This document shows positions 26,001-39,100 of a stretch of DNA of 64,000 nucleotides, piece by piece. The translations under genes were made by a program, and so were the position numbers. Source of the DNA: Budorcas taxicolor (lineage: Eukaryota; Chordata; Mammalia; Artiodactyla; Bovidae); assembly GCF_023091745.1 (NCBI RefSeq), contig NC_068912.1, forward strand, positions 56,758,567 to 56,822,566, given 5' to 3'. The notes beneath the pieces are model-generated. The model searched no databases. It was not told where the DNA came from and was given only the letters and a program-made list of their open reading frames with translations. Positions within the stretch are counted from its first letter, which is position 1. Each line of letters opens with the position of its first letter.

Positions 26001-29000
26001 AGAATCCTAGCATACACCAGAGCTTCATTCGAAGACTTTTGCCAAAAGCAAAAGTGCTCAATATTATTTTAATAATGAAAACCTCAAGTATGAAGCCAAG
26101 CTATGTGTGGGGGGAAAAAATCATTTACGTGAAAGGGTAACAAACATTCAATTGAAAGATAATGCAACCCTGAGGGAATATGCATATGAATGAAGTTTAT
26201 GAAATTGGTTCAGTCCCTTTGCAAAGAAAAATAATTAGTTTATTTTAAAGCTGCCTATAAAATGTTTTCAATACTGCTGCATGAATAATTTACAGAAACA
26301 TGCACATCTAACTTTAAAGCTAATATTTTACTGAAAGATCCTGAGTGCTGTAGGAGGAACTAGAAAAGAGAATATACTGTTTCATGTGTGTAACATTTGG
26401 GAGACTCCTTTCAATTACCTGCTTTCCAAGAAAGTTAAGATTTATTATCAATGTGAATCTGTAACATTTCATTCAACTGTTTTTCTTTTCAAATTTGAAA
26501 AGTTGAAATGATAGTGGGACATCAATTTAACTTTTGGATTTTACACAGAATGCTCTTTGAAGTTGTCAAATACAAGGGGATATATTGCTCTGAAGTCATG
26601 ATTGCTAAAGAAATGACTGAGCAAACACATCTAAGATTAAACAATTTAAAAGTAGGGGACTTCCCTGGCAGTCAGTCCAGTGGCTACGACTTTGCCTTCC
26701 AATGTGGGTTCAATCCCTGATCTGGAAAGCAAGATTCCATGTGCTTCACAGCCAAAAAAATAAAACAGATGCAATACTCTAACAAGTTCAATAAAGACAT
26801 TAAAAATGGTCCACATAACAAAAAATAGTATTTAAAAACATTTTTAATGCTTTTGGAATAGTTTTATTAGGGGAAAGATTTGCATTTGAGGTTTTCCAAC
26901 AATAATACTCTATGTGCTACAAAAAAATATTTAAATAGATTCACCAAACTATACATATTTAGAATATTCCTTTTAATCAGTCTTCTGATTAGTACTTACT
27001 GTGGCACAAACTCTAGGGGGAGGCACATAGTGCTTGGATACTGTACAAAGGCCTATAATTTATTAACTTTTCTTGAAAGAGTTATGACAGGAATACCTTG
27101 ATCCTATGCTTCCCCAAAAACATGGAAAATTAGAGTTATTTATGTCCAGTTTCAGGCAAATCACTATAAAGAAAAATCACTTTAAAAAAAAGTCTTTTTA
27201 TATCTCAATTGTAAAGCTAAAACAAGGTAGTCAAAGGGGAAGTGTGTCTTGGCTGAGAAACAGACACTTCAGGTTATGAATAAGTGAATAATGGCTTCTT
27301 TGCTTTCTCTGTTCTCAGTCAATGATGTGGTAAGTCGTAATTCAACTGGCTTCTAGGTTAAAACTTGGAACTCTCCTAAAATAGTGGTATTTGATTGCAA
27401 ATGAAGCAGAAATATAATGATAAATAACTTTAAAGGGCATTACCTAAATTGATCTACCTTAAATTTCTAAAATTAATATGACAATCATCAATTTATGAAC
27501 ACTAGAGGGCAGTAAAACACTAGAAGGTATATTTAAATTCCATATCTAAAGCGGCAAACACAAGCCAGTACTCTTAAAAATCAAAATCACAATTATTTAA
27601 TAACTTTATCCCTTTTTAGGTTGCTAAAGTACAAAGCATTCTTTTGTGTATAATTTTGGGTATAACTTACTTTGCAAAATCCAAATAAGAAATGTGCCCA
27701 TGATAAAACCCTGGTTTCATCTCTTTCCAGGAAGTTATATTCTTTACAAAGCGCACCTAAAAAAGGAGAACATACTCATTACTTAAGTACAATTTAAAGA
27801 AAATAAAATTTTGTGATAGCAAAATGCTTTTTATTTAGGCATTTAAAGCTGATCACACCACTTTGACAATTATGGAGTTTGAAATACAGTCTTCAACTAA
27901 GAAAAGCATAGTGTGACCTGTAATTACTAATGCATCATAGAGAAGCTACTGTCACCACTCTTAGAAAAGAGCGAAAGAGGATCTTGAAAACAAAATTGCA
28001 CAATGCAACCATTTACAATACTGTACAGTGAGTACATTTATATGGTGGGGGGAGGGTATACAAACACACAAGCTGAAGCAGGTAGCAATTCAATATGGGG
28101 ATAGTCTATGCAAATCTCTTCTTCCTAGAGGCTCGTTATTCATAAAAATTCACATTTATAATGACTAACAAATAAAACAAATATCAACTAATCCTAAAAC
28201 CAAATGAGTGAAGAAAAGATGAGTATCAGAAGACTTTAAACCACTAAGAGCAGATATCATATGGCTGAGCAGATATCATCAACTTGTTGATACAAAAGCT
28301 AAAAGGTAAATTTTTAAAAATATCTAAATACTAGTATTTTAATCTACTAGAATTAAAAGTATACAAAATATTAGTTAATACAATTTAAGTATAAATATTA
28401 AAGTTTCAAGAACTGGTTAATACAGAACTTGATAAACCAGCTACAAAACAGAATTATAAGAATTATGATACATAATTCTTCAAAGAAAAATAATATAAAT
28501 TTCTGATAATCAAATCTCTGCAGGATCAACAGCAAGTGGTTAAGAATCTCTTCTGGAGACTAGAGACAGTGTGGGGATGGCTGGGGGTGGCGGCCCACCA
28601 CCCTCTGCAGGGAAAGCCCCTGTAAGCTGCGACCTCAGCCCCTGACACAGAACTGTCAATCGCCTACTTCTGACAATTCATCAGTCCTTCACTTACACTT
28701 TATAATAGTTAGTTACATGGTGATATTCTGGAGCACTTCTTACCAGGTTAGTCAATAAATTAACAGCCATGAATGATGGCTCCTGGATAAGGCCCACTGG
28801 TAGGAACAGAGTAGGGAAACTGTGGAAGCAGCCTTATGTCGGAGGATGTGAACTAAGGCAAGATGGAAGATTCTGGAAGGAGGATTTATAACTCAATTTA
28901 TAACTCAAATACTAACAATGGAGTTAGAAACAATGGAGTTTTTGGAGGGGAAATGAAAAGAACCCTATGTTATTATTTTACACATACACACACATTATTA

Positions 29001-30069
29001 AAATCTGAAAATTGGATGTAGATAACAAAATTATGTTGTATTAGAGAATACACAATTATATTTCAGCAGATATTAATTGTCCCCACCAAAACGAATGAGC
29101 CAAATAAACATGTGACTTGAGATTTCAGGTTCTTTCCTATTTGTTCTTCAAGATATCAAATAGAATAAAAATATCAATGGCAAATGAAAAAGAAATAGAA
29201 AATAAAATACTACTTAATCCATAAACTGAATCCTTAAAAAAGTTTACATGTTGAATATGAAAAACCCTTATAATTTCTACTTAATGGTAAATTATACAAG
29301 CTTTTGGTTCTGTGAAAATCATTTTCAGTATTTCAGTCCCAAATGAGGAAGAAATACAAGGCAAAGAGACTAGGAATGGGAGATGGTGGTTCAAGGGTGC
29401 TTAAGATACTTACAGCTGAGCTCTTCAGAAGCTGAGATTTAAATGGATGTGATGGTATAAGAGGGAAATGAAAGCGAATGACAGATTGAAACCTAAGAAA
29501 ACACTGTTATATAAGCCAAATGTTAGAGCATCATAGTACACTGGGATGAAAGACACGTATAAACTTCAAGTGTCCTATTTCCCTCCACCCTTCCAAAGGA
29601 TGGTCAAGATCAAACTAAATTCTCCTAAAGACACACTCCATCTGCTGTGTGTTCTGTAATGTGAGGTGAAGAGCCCTGGAAGCTGGATGAGACCTGGACT
29701 GCTACTGGGCTTCCCAAACTCAGTGTGCAAATGAATCATCTGCATTTTAACATCTCTTGTTAAAATGCAGATTCTGACTCCGTAGGTCTGGAGTGGGGCC
29801 CAAGATTCTGCACTTCTAAAAAGTTTCCACAGTATGGCCAGGTCAGCAGGTGACACTGAGGAGCAAGCCTTTAGCATGTGTGGACCCAGGACCTAGCTCT
29901 TGGTTTTATCAACATGAAGCTCGTTCTGTACTGCCTGCAAAAGAGGCCTGAGGTCTATAGAGGCTCTTTAACAAGGATATACTCTCTCAGTTATTGCTTT
30001 CATGATATGGAAAAAAAAAAAGTATGCTGAACTAAAACAGTGGTATAAATGTTATCACATATACAGATA

Positions 30070-30106
<37 letters not shown>

Positions 30107-33100
30107 AGCTACCACAACATATAAAACAGAATGGGGGGTGGGAGTGAAATGCCCCCGCCTACTCAGTCTCCTCCATCTGCCCACACAGTGATGCCTGAAG
30201 CACTCTGGAACCAAAGCATTCCAAGAAACACAGAAAGTAATAAAATAAATAAAAGGGCTGTGCCTCCATTGGACTCAGGGGAGTCTGGTGAAGGCAGAAC
30301 AGAACAAGGCAAGAGGCATCCACTGCTGTCACCGATCTCAAACTTTCCTGTTTGCAGAATCAGCATTTTAGAGGTAGAAGGGGCCTAGGATATTTTGTAC
30401 TCTTTATGTTACAGAAACTGAAGTCCAAGAACCACATAGCTCCGATTTTGGGTCCAATCATCCTTCTATCAGAGAAGGCAATGGCACCCCACTCCAGTAC
30501 TCTTGCCTGGAAAATCCCATGGACAGAGGAGCCTGGTGTGCTGCAGTCCATGGAGTCGCTGAGAGTTGGACACGACTCAGTGACTTCACTTTCATTTTTC
30601 ACTTTCATGCATGGAGAAGGAAATGGCAACCCACTCCAGTGTTCTTGCCTGGAGAATCCCAGGAACAGAGGAGCCTGGTGGGCTTCCGTCTATAGGGTCG
30701 CACAGAGTCGGACACAACTGAAGCGACTTAGCAGCAGCAGCAGCAGCATCCTTCTATACCACTGGCTAATTTCTTTAATCTATTATTGTCCAATTTAAAC
30801 AAGGTTGGAGAGGTCCAGGGACCAGAAGACTTAAAAGAGGAGCAGACAGATATCTTTGACATCATAATACTGATCAACAGACTAGGACACTGAGAATTTC
30901 AGGTTCTGTCCAATGCTCAGGAAATCCCTGAGATCCAGACATTCAAATCTCCAAAATCTCAAAGCTCTGTTGATATATCTCTCTCAACTGTTTATTTTCC
31001 TGCTTACATTCATTATAATCTCAACTTCCAAATCATTTTTCGACAATGGCCACTGACTTAGTCTTGCCTTTTATTGTCCTGGGTAACCTCAAGGGTTGCT
31101 GAACAATGCTGGTCAAAACTAAGAGACCCAGGCTAAATGTAGGATTTTAAATCTTATTATACCAAATACATTCTGAGGCATATTCAGGTATGTTACTAAA
31201 TTCTCTACAGTCTTTTTTTTTTTTTTTTTAAATTTTTTTATTTTTTGGCCATGTTGCATAGCATGTGGGATCTTAGTTCCTAACCAGGGATCGAACCCAT
31301 GCCCCCTGCATTGGGAGCACAGACCATCTGGGAATTCTCTACACTCTACTATTGCTAGTCTCCAAACACACAGAATCTTCCTCTAATCTCCAACTAAGAG
31401 AATACTGAAAGCTACAAACTTAATATATATGTGAATGTATTTTTTTCTTTCATCTCATCAACATTTAACTAAGGCAATCTGTTAAAATCTCATTAATAAA
31501 GCTGTGGCTGATTTGCAATAAATTCAAAGATGCTGAGCTGAGATTTACCTTCCCTTCAGAGGGAAGCAAAAAGTGCTAAGTAAACAAATACTGTCAATAA
31601 GGTTAAAGTGGTGGTTCACACTAATCTGGAGAAAAGTCTGAGCATTTAGAAGTGTCATTTATGTATGACTGAAATTCTACACCATCCTAATCTCCTTTTC
31701 AAAAGTAATCTCCCAGGACATAAAAACCTAATTAATGCCCTCTGAAGAACATACTTTTTAAAAGTTTTCCTTTCAAAGTATTAATTTAGCCACATTTAAT
31801 TTTTATCCTCTGAGTTCTCCAGAATTTTCCCTGCCTCTCATCGGTCATATTCGCTTACGCCCTTTCATCAGTCTAGCTGCAGGCCCTGCCCTGTCACTCT
31901 CTGTGTTCTCGTCTCTTCTCTTCCACTTGCCTTTCAGTTTTTCTTCTGGTTTTCCTCTACAGTGGTGCATTCTGCCCAAGACTGTGAGATAAAGCTCTGG
32001 GACAGGGAGGAGGAGATAGTAAGGGGAGATGTAGATCAGGTGGGCAAGCTTCTACTCAGTTCATTTTACGGATTCTTACTGACTACGATACTTGGCACTA
32101 ATGAAAGATAAAGAGAGGGGCAAAAAGGAGCTAAACTAATAGTGTCAAATGAGGCTGAATCTGAAAACACTGAAAACTCTTGGGGAAAAGAAATAAAGTC
32201 ACCATAGCAACTTTATTCAAAGAGAATTTCCATACTCTGCAAAAGGCTATCAAGAAGGTATTTCAGAAATAGTAGTTAGATACAACACAGGAAAAAGAGA
32301 TGTTTTATGGCTAGCCTGGAGCAAATTTTAAACTGTGATTTTTGTCAGATTTTATAACTCTTAAGCAGAGTTAGGCTAGCAGGTAATCAGAAGAGGCCTT
32401 TCGGGAAAACACAAGCAATGTAGCGAGTGGTGTTGTGATTTATTTGCTAGCTGAACCAGAATTGAACCAGTGCAATAGGAAAAGCTGAGAAAGCACCCTC
32501 TCACTAACAGTATATCTAGATTTATATTCTTAATAAGAGTAATCTCAACATTATGATTAAATGTGATCACAAAAGAACTTGTTTTCACTATCTAAAAGTA
32601 GGAATGTCATCCTGAACATCCTGGTCAAATTCCAACTTTGTAATTACTATCTATTGAGTGAACATTACTATTAACTTGGGTAATTATATATACCAAACTC
32701 CTACTCATGCATATACTTAAAATAAACATTCACTGTACAGCCGTGGGTAGTTTTATGAGACTAAATTGGAGAGGAAGTTTTCTATGCAGAGAAAAAATGA
32801 GTAATAATTGGATACCATATAAGAAAGGTTCAGCAGCAAAAGAACATAGTAAACTATCTGTACTAAAGCTCAGAACTGTGTTGTTCAATCCTACTACTAT
32901 CAATCAGAGGTACTCCTTCTGCCAGGATTTACCACCAAGGCATCAAGCTCAGCTAAGAATTACCTTCAGAACCTAGGCAGGTTCATTTGTTCATTTATTC
33001 ATTCAACAAAAAATTACGGAGTATCTACTATGTATCTACAATACATACAATACGATATGGACTATCTACAACAGAATGGGAAAGACTAGAGATCTCTTCA

Positions 33101-36100
33101 AGAAAATCAGAGATACCAAGGGAACATTTCATGCCACGATGGGCACCATAAAGGAGAGAAATGGTATGGACCTAACAGAAGCAGAAGATATTAAGAAGAG
33201 GTGGCAAGAATAAACAGAAGAACTATACAAGAAAGATCTTCACCACCCAGACAATCATGATAGTATGATCACTCACCTAGAGCCAGACATCCTGGAATGT
33301 GAAGTCAAGTGGGCCTTAGGAAGCATCACTACAAACAACCCTGGAATGTCAAGTCAAGTGGGCCTTAGGAAGCATCACTACGAACAAAGCTAGTGGAGGT
33401 GATGGAATTCCAGTTGAAGTATTTCAAATCCTGAAAGATGATGCTGTGAAAGTGCTGCACTCAATATGCCAGCAAATTTGGAAAACTCAGCAGTGGCCAC
33501 AGGATTGGAAAAGGTCAGTTTTCATTCCAATCCCAAAGAAAGTGAAAGTGAAGTCGCTCAGTCGTGCCTGACTCTTTGCGACCCGTGGACTGTAGCCCAC
33601 CAAGCTCCTCCATCCATGGGATTCTCCAGGCAAGAATACTGGAGTGGGTTGCCATTTCCTTCTCCAGAAAAGGCAATGCCAAAGAATGCTCAAACTACCA
33701 AACAACTGCATTCATCTCACATGCTAGTAAAGCAACGCTCAAAATTCTCCAAGCCAGGCTTCAACAGTACATGAACCGTGAACTTCCAGATGTTCAAGTT
33801 GATATTAGAAAAGGCAGAGGTAACAGAGATGAAATTGCCAACATCCGCTGGATCACCAAAAACCAAGAGAGTTCCAGAAAAACATCTATTTCTGCTTTAT
33901 TGACTATGCCAAAGCCTTTGACTGTGTGGATCACAATAAACTGTGGAAAATTCTTAAACAGATGGGAATATCAGACCACCTGACCTGCCTCTTGAGAAAT
34001 CTGTATGCAGGTCAAGAAGCAACAGTTAGAACTGGACATGGAACAACAGACTGGTTCCAAATAGGGAAAGGAGTACATCAAGGCTGCATACTGTCACCCT
34101 GCTTATTTAACTTATATGCAGAGTACATCACAAGAAATACTGGGCTGGATGAAGCACAAGCTGGAATGAAGATTGCTGGGAGAAATATCAATAACCTCAA
34201 ATATGCAGATGACACCAGCCTTATGGCAGAAAAAACAAAGAAGAACTAAAGAGCCACTTGATGAAAGTGAAAGAGCAGAGTGAAAAAGTTGGGTTAAAAT
34301 GCAACATTCAGAAAACTAAGATCATAGCATCTGGTCCCCTCAGTTCATGGCAAATAGACGGGGAAGAGTGGAACAGTGGCAGACTTATTTTCTTGGGCTC
34401 CAAAATCACTGCAGATGGTGACTGCAGCCATGAAATTAAAAGACTCTTACTTCTTGGAAGAAAAGTTACGACCAACCTAGACAGCATATTAAAAAGCAGA
34501 GACGTTACTTTGCCAACAAAAGTCTGTCTAGTCAAGGCTATGGTTTTTCCAGTAGTCATGTATGGATGTGAGTTGGACTATAAAGAAAGCTGAGCGCTGA
34601 AGAATTGATGCTTTTGAACTGTGGTGTTGGAGAAGACTCTTGAGAGTCTCTTGGACTGCAAGGAAATCCAACCAGTCCATCCTAGAGGAAATCAGTCTTG
34701 AATATTCATTGGAAGGACAGAGGCTGAAGCTGAAACTCCAATACTTTGGCCACCTCTTGCGAAGAGCTGACTCATTGGAAAAGACCCTGATGCTGGGAAA
34801 GATTGGAAGGCAGGAGGAGAAGGCAACGACAGAGGATAAGATGGTTGGATCGCATCACCAACTCAATGGACATGAGTTTAAGTAAACTCTGGTAGTTGGT
34901 GATGGACAGGGAGGCCTGGCATGCTGCAATCCAAAGGGTCGCAAAGAGTTGGGCACAACTGAGTGACTGAACTGAACTATGTTCTAGGTATGGTTCTAAG
35001 CCCAGGGATACAAAGTGAACAAGACAGACAAGGTCCCTGCCCTTAAGAAACTTAAATTATAATAGAGAAAATGACAGGAAATAAATAAATCAGTAATAGG
35101 AAAGATAGTGAAAGAATAATGGTACCTAGTAACCTGAAAGAAGTATTTAATACAAAGGATGGCCAACTAAGGTTTTGCTATGAGGATGTCAATAAGCTGA
35201 AACCTTAACAGATAATATAAAGCCAACTGTGAGGCCAAGAGAAGTGCATTCTAAGAGGAAATGTTAAGTACAGAGGCCCTGAAGCGGTAAACGCTTGGTG
35301 CATTCAATGAATCAAAAGTTCAGTGTGGCCAGCAAATAAAAGATGGAAGCAATAGCCAATGGGCAAGTGTCTGATCAAGAAGGAGGACCTGTTGGCCCAG
35401 GTAAGGAATTTAGATTTTGTTGGGGAGGTAGGAATGCTAATTTAAAGATAAGTAACTCACCATCATGGGAAGATTATAATACGCATCTTGTATGATTCCA
35501 TCACCTCACTGAGAATCATGTTCTAGATCTTTGCTATTCAAACTGTGGGTCAAGGACCAGAAATATCAGTTTTGGCATTAATAGGAAGCTTCTCAGAAAT
35601 TCAAGTATCAGGCTTTATCTCAGTCCTTCTGAATAAAAAACTGTACTTCAACTGGTGTTCAGTATACACATTCTAAGTTGAGCAGCATTCACCTAAAGTG
35701 TTGTTCTGAAAAATCAGTATTTGCGACTATTAATATAAAACCGTATGCTTTAATGCAAATAGCCAGACGTTGGTTTAACAGTAAATTTAAAAAAAATACT
35801 ATACTGTCCTGTAAGAGAATACAAATTCTGGATAATTCCAGAAAGGGGTTAAATATGATCAGACCAGATCAGATCAGAGATTTATTTATCTCAAATAAAT
35901 ATATGAGAGCAGACAAGAATAAAGAAGAATCATAAAAGATGATGCCATTTAAGCCTATTTGTTACTTTAGAGACAAGATGTTCCGTAATATAAAGATACT
36001 TTTATGTACTAGAGTCAACTTCATTTTCCAACTAGAGGAACCGATTACCTGTCTCCTGCTGATTCCTGTCCATTAACAGAGTAAAGCCCATCTCAAAAAC

Positions 36101-39100
36101 ATAACCTACATGGCTGAATCTACCTCATACTTAGCACTTAAGTCCTTTCGTGCCTTATATTCTCAAATGATTACCTCCTAATCTCCTTGTTCTGTTTCTC
36201 TTATCCCAACCTCTTAATTCTGAAAAACTCTTATTAAACTACAGAAAAGTTGAAAGAATAGTAGCCAATATTTGTACATTCTTCACCAAGAGTCACTGGT
36301 AACATTTTGCCACTTCTGTTTATCTCTTTCTTTCCTCCCCTCTCTCTATGTACAGACACACTTAATTTTTTTCTGAATCAAAGTAGCAGACATTTTTGTT
36401 CAAGCATCCAATCATGGGTCATGAATCACACTTGGTTTTCATGTCTCCTTAGTCTCCTCTAGCCCATCACTCCCCTTCCCCCCTGCCCTTTTCGGTTGTT
36501 ATGACATTGACACTAATAGTTCAGGACAGTTGTCCTAGATGTATATGTTCTATATAACATTCTACAACATGGATTTGCTTGTTTTCTCAGGATGAGGTCC
36601 AAGTTAAACATTTTGGTTATATATTTTGGTGAGAACACAACTTGATGTTTTCTTTGAATAGTTCTCATAGTTGTGTCCAGTGTTAGAAAGTTGTCTTATA
36701 GCTATGATATATCTGATAATGACTTAGACCTTCCCCCCATCCCCGGCCCATGAAATATAAATCTGCCAAAGCTTACTGCGTAAGACATTTATAGGCATCA
36801 TGTACTGGTACATTTTTCCAGTTGCATTTAGATGAGATAAAACTTCTGTTTTCCTTTTAATAGCTTGTCGTGTGTGTGTGTGTGTGTGTGTGTTTATGCA
36901 GCAAAAGAGATGCACAGACACTACCTTAAAGGCAAAGGGGTTACATAATGAACAACACTTAAAATGTATTTGTGGGGGCCAGAGTGGAAGAATAGCCTTG
37001 ATCACCAGCTGACATACTTCAGAATGTCAGCTGGTAGTTCAGTATCTGTAGTTAATTAGGTAGGGGTGGCTTAATATACAAAATGTTCTCTAATACACCG
37101 TATCTAATTTTTTTTTAACTGACGCTTTCTTCTGACTAGAAACAGTTCTTCAAACAAGTCATAGGTGCTATTTCCTTTCCCTTTGCATGACATATTAGAG
37201 AGCATTTTAATTTTACTTTCAACCTAGTATAAGCTTCCTCTAAATGTAAACTTTTGAATTATAATATTAGATACCTTGAAAATAATTTCAAAAATATTTC
37301 CTGAAAATCACCTTGTATAATACTTGATTTTAATACCATATTTTTATTGTCCTTGTGAACTGTTCTGAACTGCCCTATTATTAAAAAAAATTAATAAATG
37401 ACCTATTTTGCTCTTCTTTCTTCTCTGAGAAATAGTTTCTAATCAGTATCTAACTCAAGTGAGACTTAAAAAATGAGGGTTTTATTAAATCTGCTGTTGT
37501 CCTGATCTTCTATTTAAAGCCCAATTTACTCGTAAAAATATTCAGGGATATAATAGATGATTGTGCCTTCCGTTCTTTCATCTTCCAACCTCAGCAGTCC
37601 AGTCTGCTTAATATTTGCCTTTAATATCCCCAGCTCTTTCCTAGATTCATTTTTGCATGGGAGACTTTGCTAAACTTTTTATCTGCTTAATCATTCTTCT
37701 CAAAAATCTTAGAGGTAAAGACAGAGTATTTCTGGTTTGATATAAAAGCATTCCCTATGTAACAGTTAACGCGTATTCAGAGCTGGACACGACTGAAGTG
37801 ACTTAGCAGCAACAGCAGCAGACACACTCCTCAGCTCTGCTTTCAAGTTTCCTTTATTGTGCATGTGATGTATACTGAGATTATGCTACATTCCTTGGGG
37901 AATTACCAAAGAAATGAAAAACAAGGCTACGTTTTTCAAAGAGCTTTTTTATAATTTACTAGGAAACATAAAACATAGTTGCAGGAACTATGAGAACTAT
38001 TCAAAGAAAACATCAAGTTGTGTTCTCGCCAAAATGTATAACCAAAATGTTTAACTTGGACCTCGTCCTGAGAAAACAAGCAAATCCATGTTGTAGTGTT
38101 ATATGGGCTTCCTTGGTGGCTCAGACGGTAAAACGTTTGTCTGCAATGCAGGAGACCCGGGTTCAATCCCTGGGTTGGGAAGATCCCCTGGAGAAGGAAA
38201 TGGCAACCCACTCCAGTATTCTTGCCTGGAGAATCCCATGGGCAGAGGAGCCTGATGGGCTACAGTCCACGGGGTGGCAAAGAAAAATTTGAACAAATTA
38301 ACTCTATTTTTCTAAACAATATTACTGAAGAAATGTAAAATATTATGTGAGTATTAAGAAATGCTCCTTGTAAACCAAGAAATATTCTGAAAAGTAATCA
38401 TGCAGATTTAAAATCTACTACACACTGAATCGGAGAAGGCGATGGCACCCCACTCCAGTACTCTTGCCTAGTAAATCCCATGGACGGAGGAGCCTGGTAG
38501 GCTGCAGTCCATGGGGTCGCTAAGAGTCGGACACGACTGAGCAACTTCACTTTCACTTTTCACTTTCATGCATTGAAGGAAATGGCAACCCACTCCAGTG
38601 TTCTTGCCTGGAGAATCCCAGGGACGGGGGAGCCTGGTGGGCTGCCATGTATGGGGTTGCACAGAGTCGGACACGACTGAAGCGACTTAGCAGCACACAC
38701 TGTATAAAATTAGATAATTTAGGACACTTGCCCTTGAGATATACAAAATTACATAATGAATAGTTTTTATGACCCACTTAGCTAAATAAGCTCATGTTTC
38801 TTCTCATTTACAAAAGAGTTATTTGATTTGGCTGATGAGTGTAGATTTTTGGTTCTATAGAAGAGAGTAATTGAGGATACTGCAAAGAGCCAAGAATTAT
38901 ATGGGGACATGATATGCCATATATAATTAGCCTTTACAAATAGCTCTCTAGTAAGAAAGCGTACCTAACCGTGTGTCAATGTTATTCTCTTATTTCAATG
39001 AGAGGATTAAAGCTATGCTAAATAGTGGGATAACAGCAATTCTGTGACAATAAAATAAGGTCAGCTATTTTCAAACAGATAAATACATTTTAACTACATG

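Larger units (their letters stand above)
16079..27670 (-). other. HS2ST1: HS2ST1 intron 3
   Basis: 11,592 bases. It carries BovB pieces at 17100, 18681 and 20580, a Bov-tA at 17676, a CHR SINE at 26655, MIR and L1 relics at 23430-24175. The stretches 16100-16600, 19400-20570, 22880-23090, 24250-26650 and 26770-27660 contain nothing I can name; they are AT-rich intron sequence. Confidence 0.9.
33073..34977 (+). mobile_element. BovB LINE fragment (about 1.9 kb) with nested SINE
   Basis: Starts at AGAATGGGAAAGACTAGAG in the linker between endonuclease and reverse transcriptase and runs to the 3' end (GTGACTGAACTGAAC). The reverse transcriptase is broken but keeps YADD at 34202-34213. Inside it are a 49-bp-period tandem duplication (33291-33387) and a BovA insertion (33541-33668). 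Several frameshifts make it dead. Confidence 0.95.
32985..35430 (+). repeat. Ancient mammalian repeat split by BovB
   Basis: TTCATTTATTCATTCAACAA... before the BovB (to about 33072) and GGTATGGTTCTAAGCCCAGG through GGAATTTAGATTTTGTTGGGG after it (34978-35430) read as one old repeat. It is the same family as at 14690 and 17385. Exact family name uncertain. Confidence 0.55.

Noticed and set aside
30072..30104. CRISPR-like or promoter-like tandem repeats at the CA/GT runs
   Set aside because: Plain dinucleotide microsatellites without spacers.
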